Below are positions 17,489 to 25,198 of a stretch of 64,000 nucleotides of DNA, piece after piece. The notes under the pieces were generated by a model that was not told the origin of the DNA, did no database searches, and was given only the letters and a program-made list of their open reading frames with translations. The stretch comes from Sphingomonas_R arantia. GTDB lineage: Bacteria > Pseudomonadota > Alphaproteobacteria > Sphingomonadales > Sphingomonadaceae. The position numbers were made by a program, and so were the translations under genes. The DNA is taken from assembly GCF_042682045.1 (NCBI RefSeq), contig NZ_JBHUGS010000002.1, forward strand, positions 372,001 through 436,000, in the 5' to 3' direction. Numbering within the stretch: the stretch's first letter is position 1; every line of letters starts with the position of its first letter.

Positions 17489-17730
17489 TTTTGGCGGGCC
17501 TGTGGCTGCGGGGTGACTGCGGGGTTCGGGGGTGACGGGGCAAAGACGATGGCGATCGGAGTCCGTGTAGGAAAGCGATGTCCTACGGTTTCGCGGTCGG
17601 ACGATCCGGCGCGGCGACGACCCGATTTCCGGGCGTCATGAGCAAAAGCGATCTCGGCCCGAAAAAGATGCGGGGGGGGTCTGTGGGGGCTCAGGATTTC
17701 GCAGTTTCGGCGAGGAGTCTCTCGAGTCGG

Positions 17731-17988
17731 TCAGCGTTTTCCGATGCCGGTGCTGATAATGATCGGCGCGCGGCAGTGATCGATACGGCGATCAACGGCG
17801 AGATAATGGTTGGCCGGCGGAAGGTCGGCCAGCTTCTGGGCCTTGCCGGATTTCGAGTCGGCGGTCTTGCGGACTTCCATTTCCTGGCAGTGTTTGGGGT
17901 CTGCGCCGATCGACGGCGTCGGCAGAACCGGTGGCGCGGCGCTTGCGGCGATGGGGGCAAGTGTCAGCAGCAGGGGCAGGATACGCAT
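17731..17988 (-). CDS. Small exported hypothetical protein
   Basis: 85-residue protein with a clear signal peptide (MRILPLLLTLAPIAASAAPP). The mature part is about 65 residues and has two cysteines (KHCQEME, DHCRAP), possibly a disulfide. The sequence KTADSKSGKAQKLADLPPAN is polar. I do not recognise a family. It follows recA on the same strand, but a strong hairpin at 18067-18098 lies between, so it is probably a separate unit. Between its end and the GST start (17489-17730) I see no further gene. Confidence 0.62.
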   Translation of the reverse strand: MRILPLLLTLAPIAASAAPPVLPTPSIGADPKHCQEMEVRKTADSKSGKAQKLADLPPANHYLAVDRRIDHCRAPIIISTGIGKR

Positions 17989-18066
17989 GGCGTGTTCCTC
18001 TGGTTGGTAACCGGAGAATGACGCGGATCGGGTTTCCCTACAAGTCGGGTTCCGCCCGATACCAAA

Positions 18067-18098
18067 CCGGCCGCGCCTCCTGGTGGAAGCGCGGCCGG
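18067..18098 (-). terminator. Hairpin after recA
   Basis: A perfect 10-bp stem (CCGGCCGCGC at 18067-18076 with GCGCGGCCGG at 18089-18098, 12-nt loop) lies 24 bp past the recA stop. Read on the minus strand it is followed by TTTGGT, a short T-rich tail. It is a plausible intrinsic terminator. Confidence 0.6.
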
Positions 18099-18121
18099 GT
18101 GGTCGGTCGGAGGGGCGAAGA

Positions 18122-19186
18122 TCAGTCCTCTTCGGGTCCGGTCATCATCTGTTCGGCGACGCCGGCTGCGTTGTCGCGGATCGCCTTTTCGAGGCGGACG
18201 GCGACGTCCGGATGCTCCTTAAGGTAGGTCTTCGAGTTCTCGCGGCCCTGGCCGATGCGGATCGAGTCGTAGCTGAACCAGGCACCGGACTTCTCGACGA
18301 CGCCGGCCTTGACGCCGATGTCGAGCAGCTCGCCCATCTTGGAGATGCCTTCGCCGTACATGATGTCGAATTCGACCTGCTTGAACGGCGGCGCGACCTT
18401 GTTCTTCACGACCTTCACGCGGGTCGTGTTGCCGACGATTTCGTCACGGTCCTTGATCTGGCCGATGCGGCGGATGTCGAGCCGGACCGAGGCGTAGAAT
18501 TTGAGCGCGTTGCCGCCGGTGGTCGTCTCGGGCGAGCCGTACATCACGCCGATCTTCATGCGGATCTGGTTGATGAAGATGACGAGCGTCTTCGACCGGC
18601 TGATCGAGCCGGTGATCTTGCGGAGCGCCTGGCTCATGAGACGAGCTTGGAGGCCGACATGGCTGTCGCCCATCTCGCCCTCGATTTCCGCGCGGGGCAC
18701 GAGCGCCGCGACCGAATCGACGACAAGCACGTCGATCGCGTTCGACCGGATCAGCGTGTCGGTGATTTCTAGCGCCTGCTCGCCATTATCGGGCTGCGAC
18801 ACGATCAGTTCGTTCGTGTCGACGCCGAGCTTGCGGGCGTAGCTGGGGTCGAGCGCATGTTCGGCGTCGACGAACGCGGCGGTGCCGCCCGCCTTCTGCG
18901 ATTCGGCGATGACGTGGAGCGCCAGCGTGGTCTTGCCCGACGATTCGGGGCCGTAAATCTCGATCACGCGGCCCTTGGGCAGGCCGCCGATGCCGAGCGC
19001 GATGTCGAGCCCGAGCGAACCGGTGGAGACGGCTTCGATTTCGACCGCTTCCTTGCTGCCCAGCTTCATCGCGGAGCCCTTGCCGAATGCGCGATCGATC
19101 TGCGCCAGCGCGGCGTCGAGCGCCTTCTGCCTGTCCATGTCGGCCTTTTCCTTCTCGGATCCGATAAGCTTCAGTTGCGCCGCCAT
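18122..19186 (-). CDS. recA: Recombinase RecA
   Basis: 354-residue recombinase and LexA co-protease. Walker A is GPESSGKTTLALH and Walker B LVVDSVAALVPRAEIEG. The L1/L2 regions carry RLMSQALRKITGSI and VIFINQIRMKIGVMYGSPET. The MAW-type signature ALKFYASVRLDIRR is present. The acidic C-terminal tail ends MTGPEED. The start at 19186 (MAAQLKLIGSEK) gives the usual N-terminus with DRQKALDAALAQIDRAFGKG. An SOS box 68 bp upstream implies LexA control, and a hairpin terminator follows. Confidence 0.98.
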   Translation of the reverse strand: MAAQLKLIGSEKEKADMDRQKALDAALAQIDRAFGKGSAMKLGSKEAVEIEAVSTGSLGLDIALGIGGLPKGRVIEIYGPESSGKTTLALHVIAESQKAGGTAAFVDAEHALDPSYARKLGVDTNELIVSQPDNGEQALEITDTLIRSNAIDVLVVDSVAALVPRAEIEGEMGDSHVGLQARLMSQALRKITGSISRSKTLVIFINQIRMKIGVMYGSPETTTGGNALKFYASVRLDIRRIGQIKDRDEIVGNTTRVKVVKNKVAPPFKQVEFDIMYGEGISKMGELLDIGVKAGVVEKSGAWFSYDSIRIGQGRENSKTYLKEHPDVAVRLEKAIRDNAAGVAEQMMTGPEED

Positions 19187-19253
19187 GGTGTCGATCCCCG
19201 CATGTCAGGTCCAGTCCGGACAGGACTTTCCATGTACGCGCTTTGTTCTGTTG

Positions 19254-19268
19254 GAACAAGTAGGGAAC
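19254..19268 (-). promoter_or_regulatory. LexA (SOS) box upstream of recA
   Basis: GAAC-AAGTAGG-GAAC on the plus strand, that is GTTC-N7-GTTC reading toward recA. This exactly fits the direct-repeat SOS box known for alphaproteobacteria (GTTC-N7-GTTC), unlike the CTGT-N8-ACAG box of gammaproteobacteria. It lies 68 bp before the recA start, a position suited to repression by LexA. Only one such box is seen in the gap. Confidence 0.75.
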
Positions 19269-19342
19269 GGCGCCGCGTTGGCGGTTTGTTGGAGTGTGGT
19301 CGTGGTTTCGTTTCGCACAGTCGGGCGTGGATAAGAAGCGGG

Positions 19343-19363
19343 ATCCCGGATCAAGCCCGGGAT
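19343..19363. repeat. Short CCGGGATGAC-type hairpin
   Basis: ATCCCGG (19343-19349) and CCGGGAT (19357-19363) form a 7-bp hairpin, flanked on the right by GACG. The CCGGGATGAC core recurs at 23264-23294 and 30750-30829, so it looks like a fragment of a dispersed family. It lies between recA and lnt. Confidence 0.5.
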
Positions 19364-19453
19364 GACGATGTATGGGACCTGTTCCATCGGCCGCGCGGAT
19401 CGGCTAGCGGCGGCGCGAAGGAGAGCGCCGATGTCCGCCAACCGGGTTACCGC

Positions 19454-20953
19454 ATGACGCGGACGTCGCCGATGCAGCGCGCGCTGGTCGCGGGCTTGCT
19501 GGGGCTGGTGTCGGCCACCGGGTTCGCGCCGCTGGGGGCGTGGCCGCTGACGATCGGTGCGCTGGGGGGGCTGCTGTACCTGCTGACCCAGGCGCACGGG
19601 GTGCGGCAGGCGGCGGCGATCGGCTGGTGGTTCGGGCTGGGGCAGTTCGCGCTCGGGCTGAACTGGATCGCGACGGCGTTTACGTATCAGGCGACGATGC
19701 CGGCGTGGCTCGGCTGGCTCGCGGTGGGGCTGCTGTCGATCTACCTCGCGGTGTTTCCGGCGATCGCGGCGGCGGTCGCGTGGCTGGCGGGCGGACGGCG
19801 GACGATGCCGCTGATCTTTGCGTTCGCGGGCATCTGGCCGCTGACCGAGTGGGTGCGGGCGTCGCTGTTCACCGGGTTTGCGTGGAACCCGCTTGGGGTT
19901 GCATGGATGGGCCTGCCGACGGCGCAGGCGGCACGCTATATCGGGACCTACGGGCTGTCCGCCCTGATGGTGCTGGCGGGCGGTGCGGTGCTGGCGGCGG
20001 CGTTGCGCAAGCCGGGGACGACGGCGGCCGCCGCGGTCCTGCCGCTCGCGCTGTCGCTGACCCCCACGCCGGCGGCGCGCGACACGGGCCGCGCGATCCA
20101 TGTGGTGCAGCCGAACATCGACCAGGATGCCCGCAACGAGCCCGACTATGCCTATGACGGGCTGCTGAAACTCGGCGCGCTGTCGCATCGGCCGGCTGCG
20201 GATGCGCCGCCGCGGCTGCTGTTCTGGCCGGAGGCGGCGGTCGAATATTATCTGGAGACCGACCGGCTGGCGCGCGAGGCGCTGACCGGGCTTTTGCGCC
20301 CCGGCGACCTGCTGGTGACCGGCGGGACGCGGCTGGAACGTGACGACCGGGACAATGTGATCGGGGCCCGCAACAGCCTGTTCGTCATGGATGCGCGCGG
20401 GCGGTTGCTGCACCGTTACGACAAGGCGCATCTTGTGCCGTACGGCGAATATCTGCCGATGCGCGCGCTGCTGTCGCCGATCGGGCTGTCGCGGCTGGTA
20501 CCGGGCGATATCGATTTCTGGCCGGGTCCGGGGCCGCGATCGTTCGCGCTGCCGGGGTTCGGCAAGATCGGCGTGCAAATCTGTTACGAGATCATTTTCT
20601 CCGGCCATGTGGTGGATCGCGCGAACCGGCCCGACTTCATCTTCAACCCGTCGAACGATGCGTGGTTCGGCGCGTGGGGCCCGCCGCAGCATCTGGCGCA
20701 GGCACGGTTGCGCGCGATCGAGGAGGGGTTGCCGGTCGTGCGTGCGACGCCGAACGGCATTTCCGCGCTGATCGATCCCGCCGGGCGACTGGTCCGCACG
20801 ATCCCGACGCACCGCGCCGGCGCGATCGATACCACCCTGCCCGCGCCGTTCGCGGCGACGCCGTTCGCGCTGTTCGGCAACCTGTTGCCGCTCATGGTGG
20901 CATTGGCACTGTTGGCCATTGCCGCGATTGCGCGGCGGTCGAAGCGCGGCTAA
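19454..20953 (+). CDS. lnt: Apolipoprotein N-acyltransferase
   Basis: 499-residue inner-membrane enzyme that adds the third acyl chain to lipoproteins such as those at 1260, 41308 and 58297. The N-terminal half has about six hydrophobic segments (MQRALVAGLLGLVSATGF ... LTIGALGGLLYLL). The nitrilase-like domain carries the catalytic triad: Glu in LLFWPEAAVEYY, Lys in YDKAHLVPYGEYLPM and Cys in GVQICYEIIF. A final membrane helix (FGNLLPLMVALALLAIAAIA) ends the protein. ATG at 19454 is chosen; a second at 19472 is possible, and the open frame upstream crosses the recA promoter region. It is followed at short distance by metK. Confidence 0.95.
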   Translation: MTRTSPMQRALVAGLLGLVSATGFAPLGAWPLTIGALGGLLYLLTQAHGVRQAAAIGWWFGLGQFALGLNWIATAFTYQATMPAWLGWLAVGLLSIYLAVFPAIAAAVAWLAGGRRTMPLIFAFAGIWPLTEWVRASLFTGFAWNPLGVAWMGLPTAQAARYIGTYGLSALMVLAGGAVLAAALRKPGTTAAAAVLPLALSLTPTPAARDTGRAIHVVQPNIDQDARNEPDYAYDGLLKLGALSHRPAADAPPRLLFWPEAAVEYYLETDRLAREALTGLLRPGDLLVTGGTRLERDDRDNVIGARNSLFVMDARGRLLHRYDKAHLVPYGEYLPMRALLSPIGLSRLVPGDIDFWPGPGPRSFALPGFGKIGVQICYEIIFSGHVVDRANRPDFIFNPSNDAWFGAWGPPQHLAQARLRAIEEGLPVVRATPNGISALIDPAGRLVRTIPTHRAGAIDTTLPAPFAATPFALFGNLLPLMVALALLAIAAIARRSKRG

Positions 20954-20957
20954 GGCA

Positions 20958-20979
20958 GATATAAGGATAGCTTTATATC
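20958..20979. promoter_or_regulatory. Putative SahR-like operator upstream of metK
   Basis: ATATAAGGATAGCTTTATAT (20959-20978) is a 20-bp imperfect palindrome with 8 of 10 positions paired, inside GATATAA...TTATATC. A further TTTATAT half-site follows at 20980-20986. It lies about 55 bp before the metK start. It resembles, from memory, the AT-rich palindromes bound by the ArsR-family S-adenosylhomocysteine sensor SahR, which controls metK and ahcY in proteobacteria. The assignment is inference; no SahR gene is in the window. Confidence 0.5.
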
Positions 20980-21034
20980 TTTATATGCGGTGTCTTCTAC
21001 GACGCCCGTTCTACTGGAAAGGCTGCTTTTACCC

Positions 21035-22222
21035 ATGCGCGATACGTTCCTGTTCACTTCCGAAAGTGTCTCCGAAGGCCATCCCGACAAGGTTGCCGAC
21101 CAGATCTCAGATGCGGTCGTCGACCTGTTCCTGGGCAAGGACGCGCAGGCGCGCGTCGCGTGCGAGACGATGGTGACGACGCAGCGCATCATCCTGGCCG
21201 GCGAAGTCCGCGGCGAAGGCATGATCGACACGGCCGGCAACTGGTCCGCCGGCGCGCTTGACGAGATCGAGGCCGCCGCGCGCGAGACCGTGAAGCGGAT
21301 CGGGTACGAGCAGGAAGGGTTCCACTGGCAGACCGCCGATTTCGCGAACCACCTGCATCCGCAGTCGGCGCACATCGCGCAGGGCGTGGACGAGAGCGGC
21401 AACAAGGACGAAGGCGCCGGCGACCAGGGCATCATGTTCGGTTACGCGACCGACGAGACGCCCGACCTGATGCCCGCGACGCTGTATTACGCTCACCGCA
21501 TTCTGGAGAAGATGGCGGAGGATCGCCACAGCGGCGCCGCACCGTTCCTGGAGCCGGACGCCAAGAGCCAGGTGACGCTCGAATATCAGAACGAGAAGCC
21601 GGTCCGCGCGACCGCGCTGGTCGTGTCGACGCAGCACGGCAAGGGCGCCGATCAGGCGATGCTGCGTGACTATGCCAAGGGCGTGATGGCCGGGATCCTG
21701 CCCGAGGGCTGGATGCCGGGCGACGAGTCGATCTTCGTCAACCCGACCGGGCTGTTCGAAATCGGCGGGCCGGACGGCGACGCGGGCCTGACCGGGCGCA
21801 AGATCATCGTCGACACCTACGGCGGCGCATCCCCGCATGGCGGCGGCGCATTCTCCGGCAAGGATCCGACGAAGGTCGATCGTTCGGCTGCCTATGTGAC
21901 GCGCTACATGGCGAAGAACATCGTGGCGGCGGGCCTGGCGCGTCGCGTGACGATCCAGCTGAGCTATGCGATCGGCGTGGCCGAGCCGCTGTCGCTCTAT
22001 GTCGACACGCACGGCACCGGTCAGGTGGACGAAGCGGCGATCGAGCGCATCCTGCCGCAGCTGGTGCGCCTGACGCCGAAGGGCATTCGTACGCATCTGA
22101 AGCTCAACGCGCCGATCTATGCGCGGACCGCAGCCTACGGGCACTTCGGCCGCCAGCCGGACGGCGACTTCTTCACGTGGGAGAAGACGGACCTGGTGGA
22201 AGAGCTGAAGCGCGCTTTCTAA
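21035..22222 (+). CDS. metK: S-adenosylmethionine synthetase
   Basis: 395-residue enzyme making SAM from methionine and ATP. It starts RDTFLFTSESVSEGHPDKVADQ, the conserved N-terminal ATP-binding segment with the catalytic His. GAGDQGIMFGYATDE is the family signature hexapeptide region and GGGAFSGKDPTKVDRSAAY the P-loop-like signature. ATG at 21035 has GGAAAGG about 13 nt upstream; a start at 20990 would add an unrelated 15 residues. An AT-rich palindrome just upstream suggests methionine-cycle control. trmB, a SAM-dependent enzyme, lies downstream. Confidence 0.97.
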   Translation: MRDTFLFTSESVSEGHPDKVADQISDAVVDLFLGKDAQARVACETMVTTQRIILAGEVRGEGMIDTAGNWSAGALDEIEAAARETVKRIGYEQEGFHWQTADFANHLHPQSAHIAQGVDESGNKDEGAGDQGIMFGYATDETPDLMPATLYYAHRILEKMAEDRHSGAAPFLEPDAKSQVTLEYQNEKPVRATALVVSTQHGKGADQAMLRDYAKGVMAGILPEGWMPGDESIFVNPTGLFEIGGPDGDAGLTGRKIIVDTYGGASPHGGGAFSGKDPTKVDRSAAYVTRYMAKNIVAAGLARRVTIQLSYAIGVAEPLSLYVDTHGTGQVDEAAIERILPQLVRLTPKGIRTHLKLNAPIYARTAAYGHFGRQPDGDFFTWEKTDLVEELKRAF

Positions 22223-22247
22223 GGCCGGCTTCATTGCGGACCTGATG

Positions 22248-22291
22248 CGGGATCCGGGGTGGCGGGCTTTGGCCTGTCACTCCGGATCCCG
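22248..22291 (+). terminator. Hairpin after metK
   Basis: CGGGATCCGG (22248-22257) pairs perfectly with CCGGATCCCG (22282-22291) across a 24-nt loop, followed by TTTCGTTTC. It could terminate metK transcripts. It also resembles the short dispersed hairpins of this window, so the terminator role is uncertain. Confidence 0.45.
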
Positions 22292-22356
22292 TTTCGTTTC
22301 GGGCGAAGTCGGACGCGCCTTCCCCTTGCCCTCGTCGTCGGCTAACCGGCGCGGTC

Positions 22357-23037
22357 ATGGAAGATCCCACGACGCTTCGCCGGCTGTACGGCCGCCGCAC
22401 CGGACATAAATTGCGCGAAGGCCAGGCCGGGCTGGTCGAGCGGATGCTGCCCGAGCTGGCGGTGCCGGAGACCGGACCGATCGATGCGGCGATGCTGTTC
22501 GGCGACGACCGGCCGATGCAGGTCGAGATCGGGTTCGGCAAGGGCGAGCATCTGGCGGGCCAGGCGGCTATGCGGCCGGACCACGGTTTCATCGGGTGCG
22601 AGCCGTTCCTCGACGGGGTCGTCGGCGCACTGATGAAAATCGATGCGGACGGGATCGACAATGTCCGGCTGCACATGGGCGATGCGCTCGACGTGCTCGA
22701 GCGGTTGCCCGATGCCTCGCTGGAGCGGGTGTATCTGCTGCACCCCGATCCGTGGCCCAAGGCGCGCCATGCCAAGCGGCGCTTCATGAACGCCGGGCCC
22801 GTCGACCGGATCGCGCGGAAGCTGAAGCCGGGCGGTGAGTTCCGGTTCGGGACCGACCACCCGGTCTATGTCCGCTGGGCCATGATGATCATGGACGAAA
22901 GCCCGGATTTCGAATGGCTGATCGACGGACCGCAGGATTTTCTCGTCCGCCCGGACGACTGGCCGGAGACACGCTATGAGCAGAAAGCCCGCAGCAAGGG
23001 GCACGAGGTCTGGTACTTCCGGTACCGGCGGCGCTAG
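22357..23037 (+). CDS. trmB: tRNA (guanine-N7-)-methyltransferase
   Basis: 226-residue SAM-dependent enzyme that methylates G46 in the variable loop of tRNAs. The SAM-binding motif is EIGFGKGEHLAGQA. The TrmB signature is LLHPDPWPKARHAKRRFMN, containing the catalytic Asp. The C-terminal region PDDWPETRYEQKARSKGHEVWYF is the conserved tRNA-binding end. The N-terminal RLYGRRTGHKLR is also typical. ATG at 22357. It ends 10 bp before the small membrane ORF at 23048. Confidence 0.95.
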   Translation: MEDPTTLRRLYGRRTGHKLREGQAGLVERMLPELAVPETGPIDAAMLFGDDRPMQVEIGFGKGEHLAGQAAMRPDHGFIGCEPFLDGVVGALMKIDADGIDNVRLHMGDALDVLERLPDASLERVYLLHPDPWPKARHAKRRFMNAGPVDRIARKLKPGGEFRFGTDHPVYVRWAMMIMDESPDFEWLIDGPQDFLVRPDDWPETRYEQKARSKGHEVWYFRYRRR

Positions 23038-23047
23038 TGGTGACGGC

Positions 23048-23260
23048 ATGAAGACGTTCGTGACCGTCCTGCTCGCCGCGCTAATCGGTGCGGTGGGGTT
23101 CCACCTTTATTATCTGTCCGCCGCGCGCGACGAGCGGTGCGCGTGGGATCACCGTGTCGGCTGGCGGTCGAGCGATGCGTGCCGGATGCATGCGGTGCCC
23201 GCGCAATATGATCGCGCGGCGCAGAAGAAGCTGGATGCGCTGATCGACGACGTTCGGTAG
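23048..23260 (+). CDS. Small single-membrane-span hypothetical protein
   Basis: 70-residue protein. A hydrophobic N-terminal segment (MKTFVTVLLAALIGAVGFHLYYL) is either a membrane anchor or an uncleaved signal. A short polar part follows with two cysteines (DERCAWDHR, DACRMHA). The C-terminus (YDRAAQKKLDALIDDVR) is probably helical. ATG at 23048 lies just after the trmB stop, so it is likely translated from the same mRNA. The family is not recognised. A perfect hairpin follows immediately. Confidence 0.6.
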   Translation: MKTFVTVLLAALIGAVGFHLYYLSAARDERCAWDHRVGWRSSDACRMHAVPAQYDRAAQKKLDALIDDVR

Positions 23261-23263
23261 GTG

Positions 23264-23294
23264 CCGTCATCCCGGATCGGGTCCGGGATGACGG
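23264..23294. terminator. Perfect 13-bp hairpin between convergent genes
   Basis: CCGTCATCCCGGA (23264-23276), loop TCGGG, TCCGGGATGACGG (23282-23294). It sits between the small membrane ORF and the convergent sugar dehydrogenase stop, a natural place for a bidirectional terminator. It lacks a T-run, and its CCGGGATGAC core is shared with the repeat at 30750-30829. Confidence 0.55.
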
Positions 23295-23303
23295 TGTCGC
23301 GCC

Positions 23304-24446
23304 TTACCCCTTCGGTGTCAGGCGCAGCAGGCGGGCGTTGGGGCCGTCTTCCAGCACGTAGACCGCGCCGTCGGGGCCCTGTTCGACCTCGCGGATGCGG
23401 GCGCCCATGTCGTAGCGCGCGGCCTCGCGGGCGGTGGTGCCGTCGATCGCGACGCGGATGAGCGCCTTCGACGACAGCCCGCCGATGAACGCATTGCCGC
23501 GCCATGCGGGGAACAGTGCGCCGGAATAGATCATGAGGCCGGCGGGCGAGATGACCGGGTTCCAGCTCGCCTTGGGTGCCTCCAGGTCCGGGCGGGTCGG
23601 ATGGTCGGGGATCGGGCGGCCGTCATAATGGTCGCCGTTCGACACGAGCGGATAGCCGTAGTTGCGGCCGGGCAGGATGAGATTGAGCTCGTCGCCGCCC
23701 TTCGGCCCCATCTCCTGCTCCCATAGATTGCCCTTCGCATCGAACGCGATGCCGAGCAGGTTGCGGTGGCCGTAGGTCCAGACCGCGGGGTCGAACCCCT
23801 TGGCGGCGAGCGGGTTGCCGGGCGCAGGCTTGCCGTCCGCGGTCAGCCGCAGGACCTTGCCGAGCGTCAGCTTGGGGTCCTGCGCGGGATCGAACTTCTG
23901 CCGTTCGCCGGCGGTGAAGAACAGATGCCCGTCCGGCGCGAACGCGATGCGGCCGGAATAATGGCCGTTGCCGTCGACCTTCGGCGTGCGGAACAGCGTC
24001 TCGACGTTGTCGAGACGAGCGCCCTTCGCGTCCTGCACGAAGCGCGCGCGGGCGAGGGCAACGCCCTTGCCGCCGGCACCGGCCTCCGAATAGCTGAAGT
24101 AGAGCATGTCGGTGCCGGGGCGGAACACGACGTCCATCAGCCCGCCCTGCCCCCCGTCGTCGACCTTCGGCACGCCGGCGACCGAGCGCGCCGCGGCGTT
24201 CGGGCCGATGGGGAGATATTTGAGCGTTCCGGCCTTCTCGGTGACGAGGAAACCGCCGCCGGGCGCCGGCGTCATCGCCCACGGGCTGTCGAAGCGCGCG
24301 ACCTGCGTTTCGGTGAAGTCCTTCGCGGCGAACGGCTGTTCCGCGGTGATCGGTGCTTGTGGGGAGGCAGTCTGGGCGGCAACGGCGACCGCGCCGCCGG
24401 CGGCGAGCAACAAGGCGAGGGTGAAGCTGGTGGTCGGTACGCGCAT
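23304..24446 (-). CDS. PQQ-dependent soluble sugar dehydrogenase (Asd/YliI-like)
   Basis: 380-residue periplasmic six-bladed beta-propeller quinoprotein of the glucose/sorbosone dehydrogenase family. A signal peptide (LALLLAAGGAVAVAAQ) starts it. Family motifs are DSPWAMTPAPGGGFLVTEK, IAFAPDGHLFFTAGER, GHRNLLGIAFD (with the catalytic/PQQ-contact His region) and EMGPKGGDELNLILPGRNYG. It oxidises aldoses with PQQ as cofactor. No pqq biosynthesis genes are visible, so PQQ comes from elsewhere. It is transcribed divergently from rimP with a 190-bp gap. The exact sugar cannot be inferred. Confidence 0.88.
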   Translation of the reverse strand: MRVPTTSFTLALLLAAGGAVAVAAQTASPQAPITAEQPFAAKDFTETQVARFDSPWAMTPAPGGGFLVTEKAGTLKYLPIGPNAAARSVAGVPKVDDGGQGGLMDVVFRPGTDMLYFSYSEAGAGGKGVALARARFVQDAKGARLDNVETLFRTPKVDGNGHYSGRIAFAPDGHLFFTAGERQKFDPAQDPKLTLGKVLRLTADGKPAPGNPLAAKGFDPAVWTYGHRNLLGIAFDAKGNLWEQEMGPKGGDELNLILPGRNYGYPLVSNGDHYDGRPIPDHPTRPDLEAPKASWNPVISPAGLMIYSGALFPAWRGNAFIGGLSSKALIRVAIDGTTAREAARYDMGARIREVEQGPDGAVYVLEDGPNARLLRLTPKG

Positions 24447-24636
24447 GACTGTCTCCCGGCAGTTTGGTTGGATGCGAAACTCCGCGGCCCCACTTTATGT
24501 TGCAGTCTTGCCGCCCCCGGTCGTTTGGCGTAGAGGAAATTCATCTTCTCGACATTGGTAACTTTGGCGAGGTCGGATCCCCCCGGGTCCGGCGATACGG
24601 ACGCATGCATGACGCATGAAGAGCGCAGGAGCATCG

Positions 24637-25194
24637 ATGGCGGATATCGCCTTGTTGAACAGTCTGATCGAACCGGAGGCGCAGGCCTTGGGTCTCGCAC
24701 TGGTGCGCGTGCAGATGAACGGCGGCAAGTCCGACCCGACGCTGCAGATCATGGCCGAGCGGCCCGACACCCGCCAGCTGGACCTGACGGATTGCGAGGC
24801 GCTGAGCCGCCGCATCTCCGACATGCTGGACGAGAAGGACCCGATCGAGGAGGCGTACCGGCTGGAGGTGTCGTCCCCCGGCATCGACCGGCCGCTGACC
24901 CGCCTGAAGGATTTCCAGGACTGGGCGGGCTTCGATGCGCGTATCAAGCTGGTCGAGCCGCGCGACGGGCGCAAGCAGTACGAGGCGTCGCTGAAGGGCG
25001 TCGATGGCGACGACGTGCTGTTGTACGTCGAACGCGTCGGTGAACTGACGCTGCCTTTTACCGGTATCGCATCTGCCAAACTTATCTTGACCGACGCGCT
25101 CCTCAAGGCCACGGCCCCGCTGAACGCGGACGGCGCCGACGAGATCGTCGAACTGGACGCCGATGACGGCGTCGAACCCACGCAGGAAGGATAG
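24637..25194 (+). CDS. rimP: Ribosome maturation factor RimP
   Basis: 185-residue factor for 30S subunit maturation. The N-terminal domain contains LIEPEAQALGLALVRVQMNG and LTDCEALSRRISDMLDE. YRLEVSSPGIDRPLTRLKDF is the family signature, followed by an SH3-like C-terminal barrel. ATG at 24637 has AGGAG 5 nt upstream and gives the normal N-terminus; a start at 24616 is unlikely. First gene of the nusA operon, 4 bp before nusA. Confidence 0.95.
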   Translation: MADIALLNSLIEPEAQALGLALVRVQMNGGKSDPTLQIMAERPDTRQLDLTDCEALSRRISDMLDEKDPIEEAYRLEVSSPGIDRPLTRLKDFQDWAGFDARIKLVEPRDGRKQYEASLKGVDGDDVLLYVERVGELTLPFTGIASAKLILTDALLKATAPLNADGADEIVELDADDGVEPTQEG

Positions 25195-25198
25195 TCCG

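Noticed and set aside
19205..20812. 535-codon minus-strand ORF opposite lnt
   Set aside because: Runs antisense to intact Lnt catalytic motifs and across the recA control region; Arg/Gln-rich translation.
20950..21034. SAM riboswitch before metK
   Set aside because: The gap is only about 80 nt, and I could not find the conserved core of a SAM-I, SAM-II or SAM/SAH element. The palindrome explains the signal better as a protein site.
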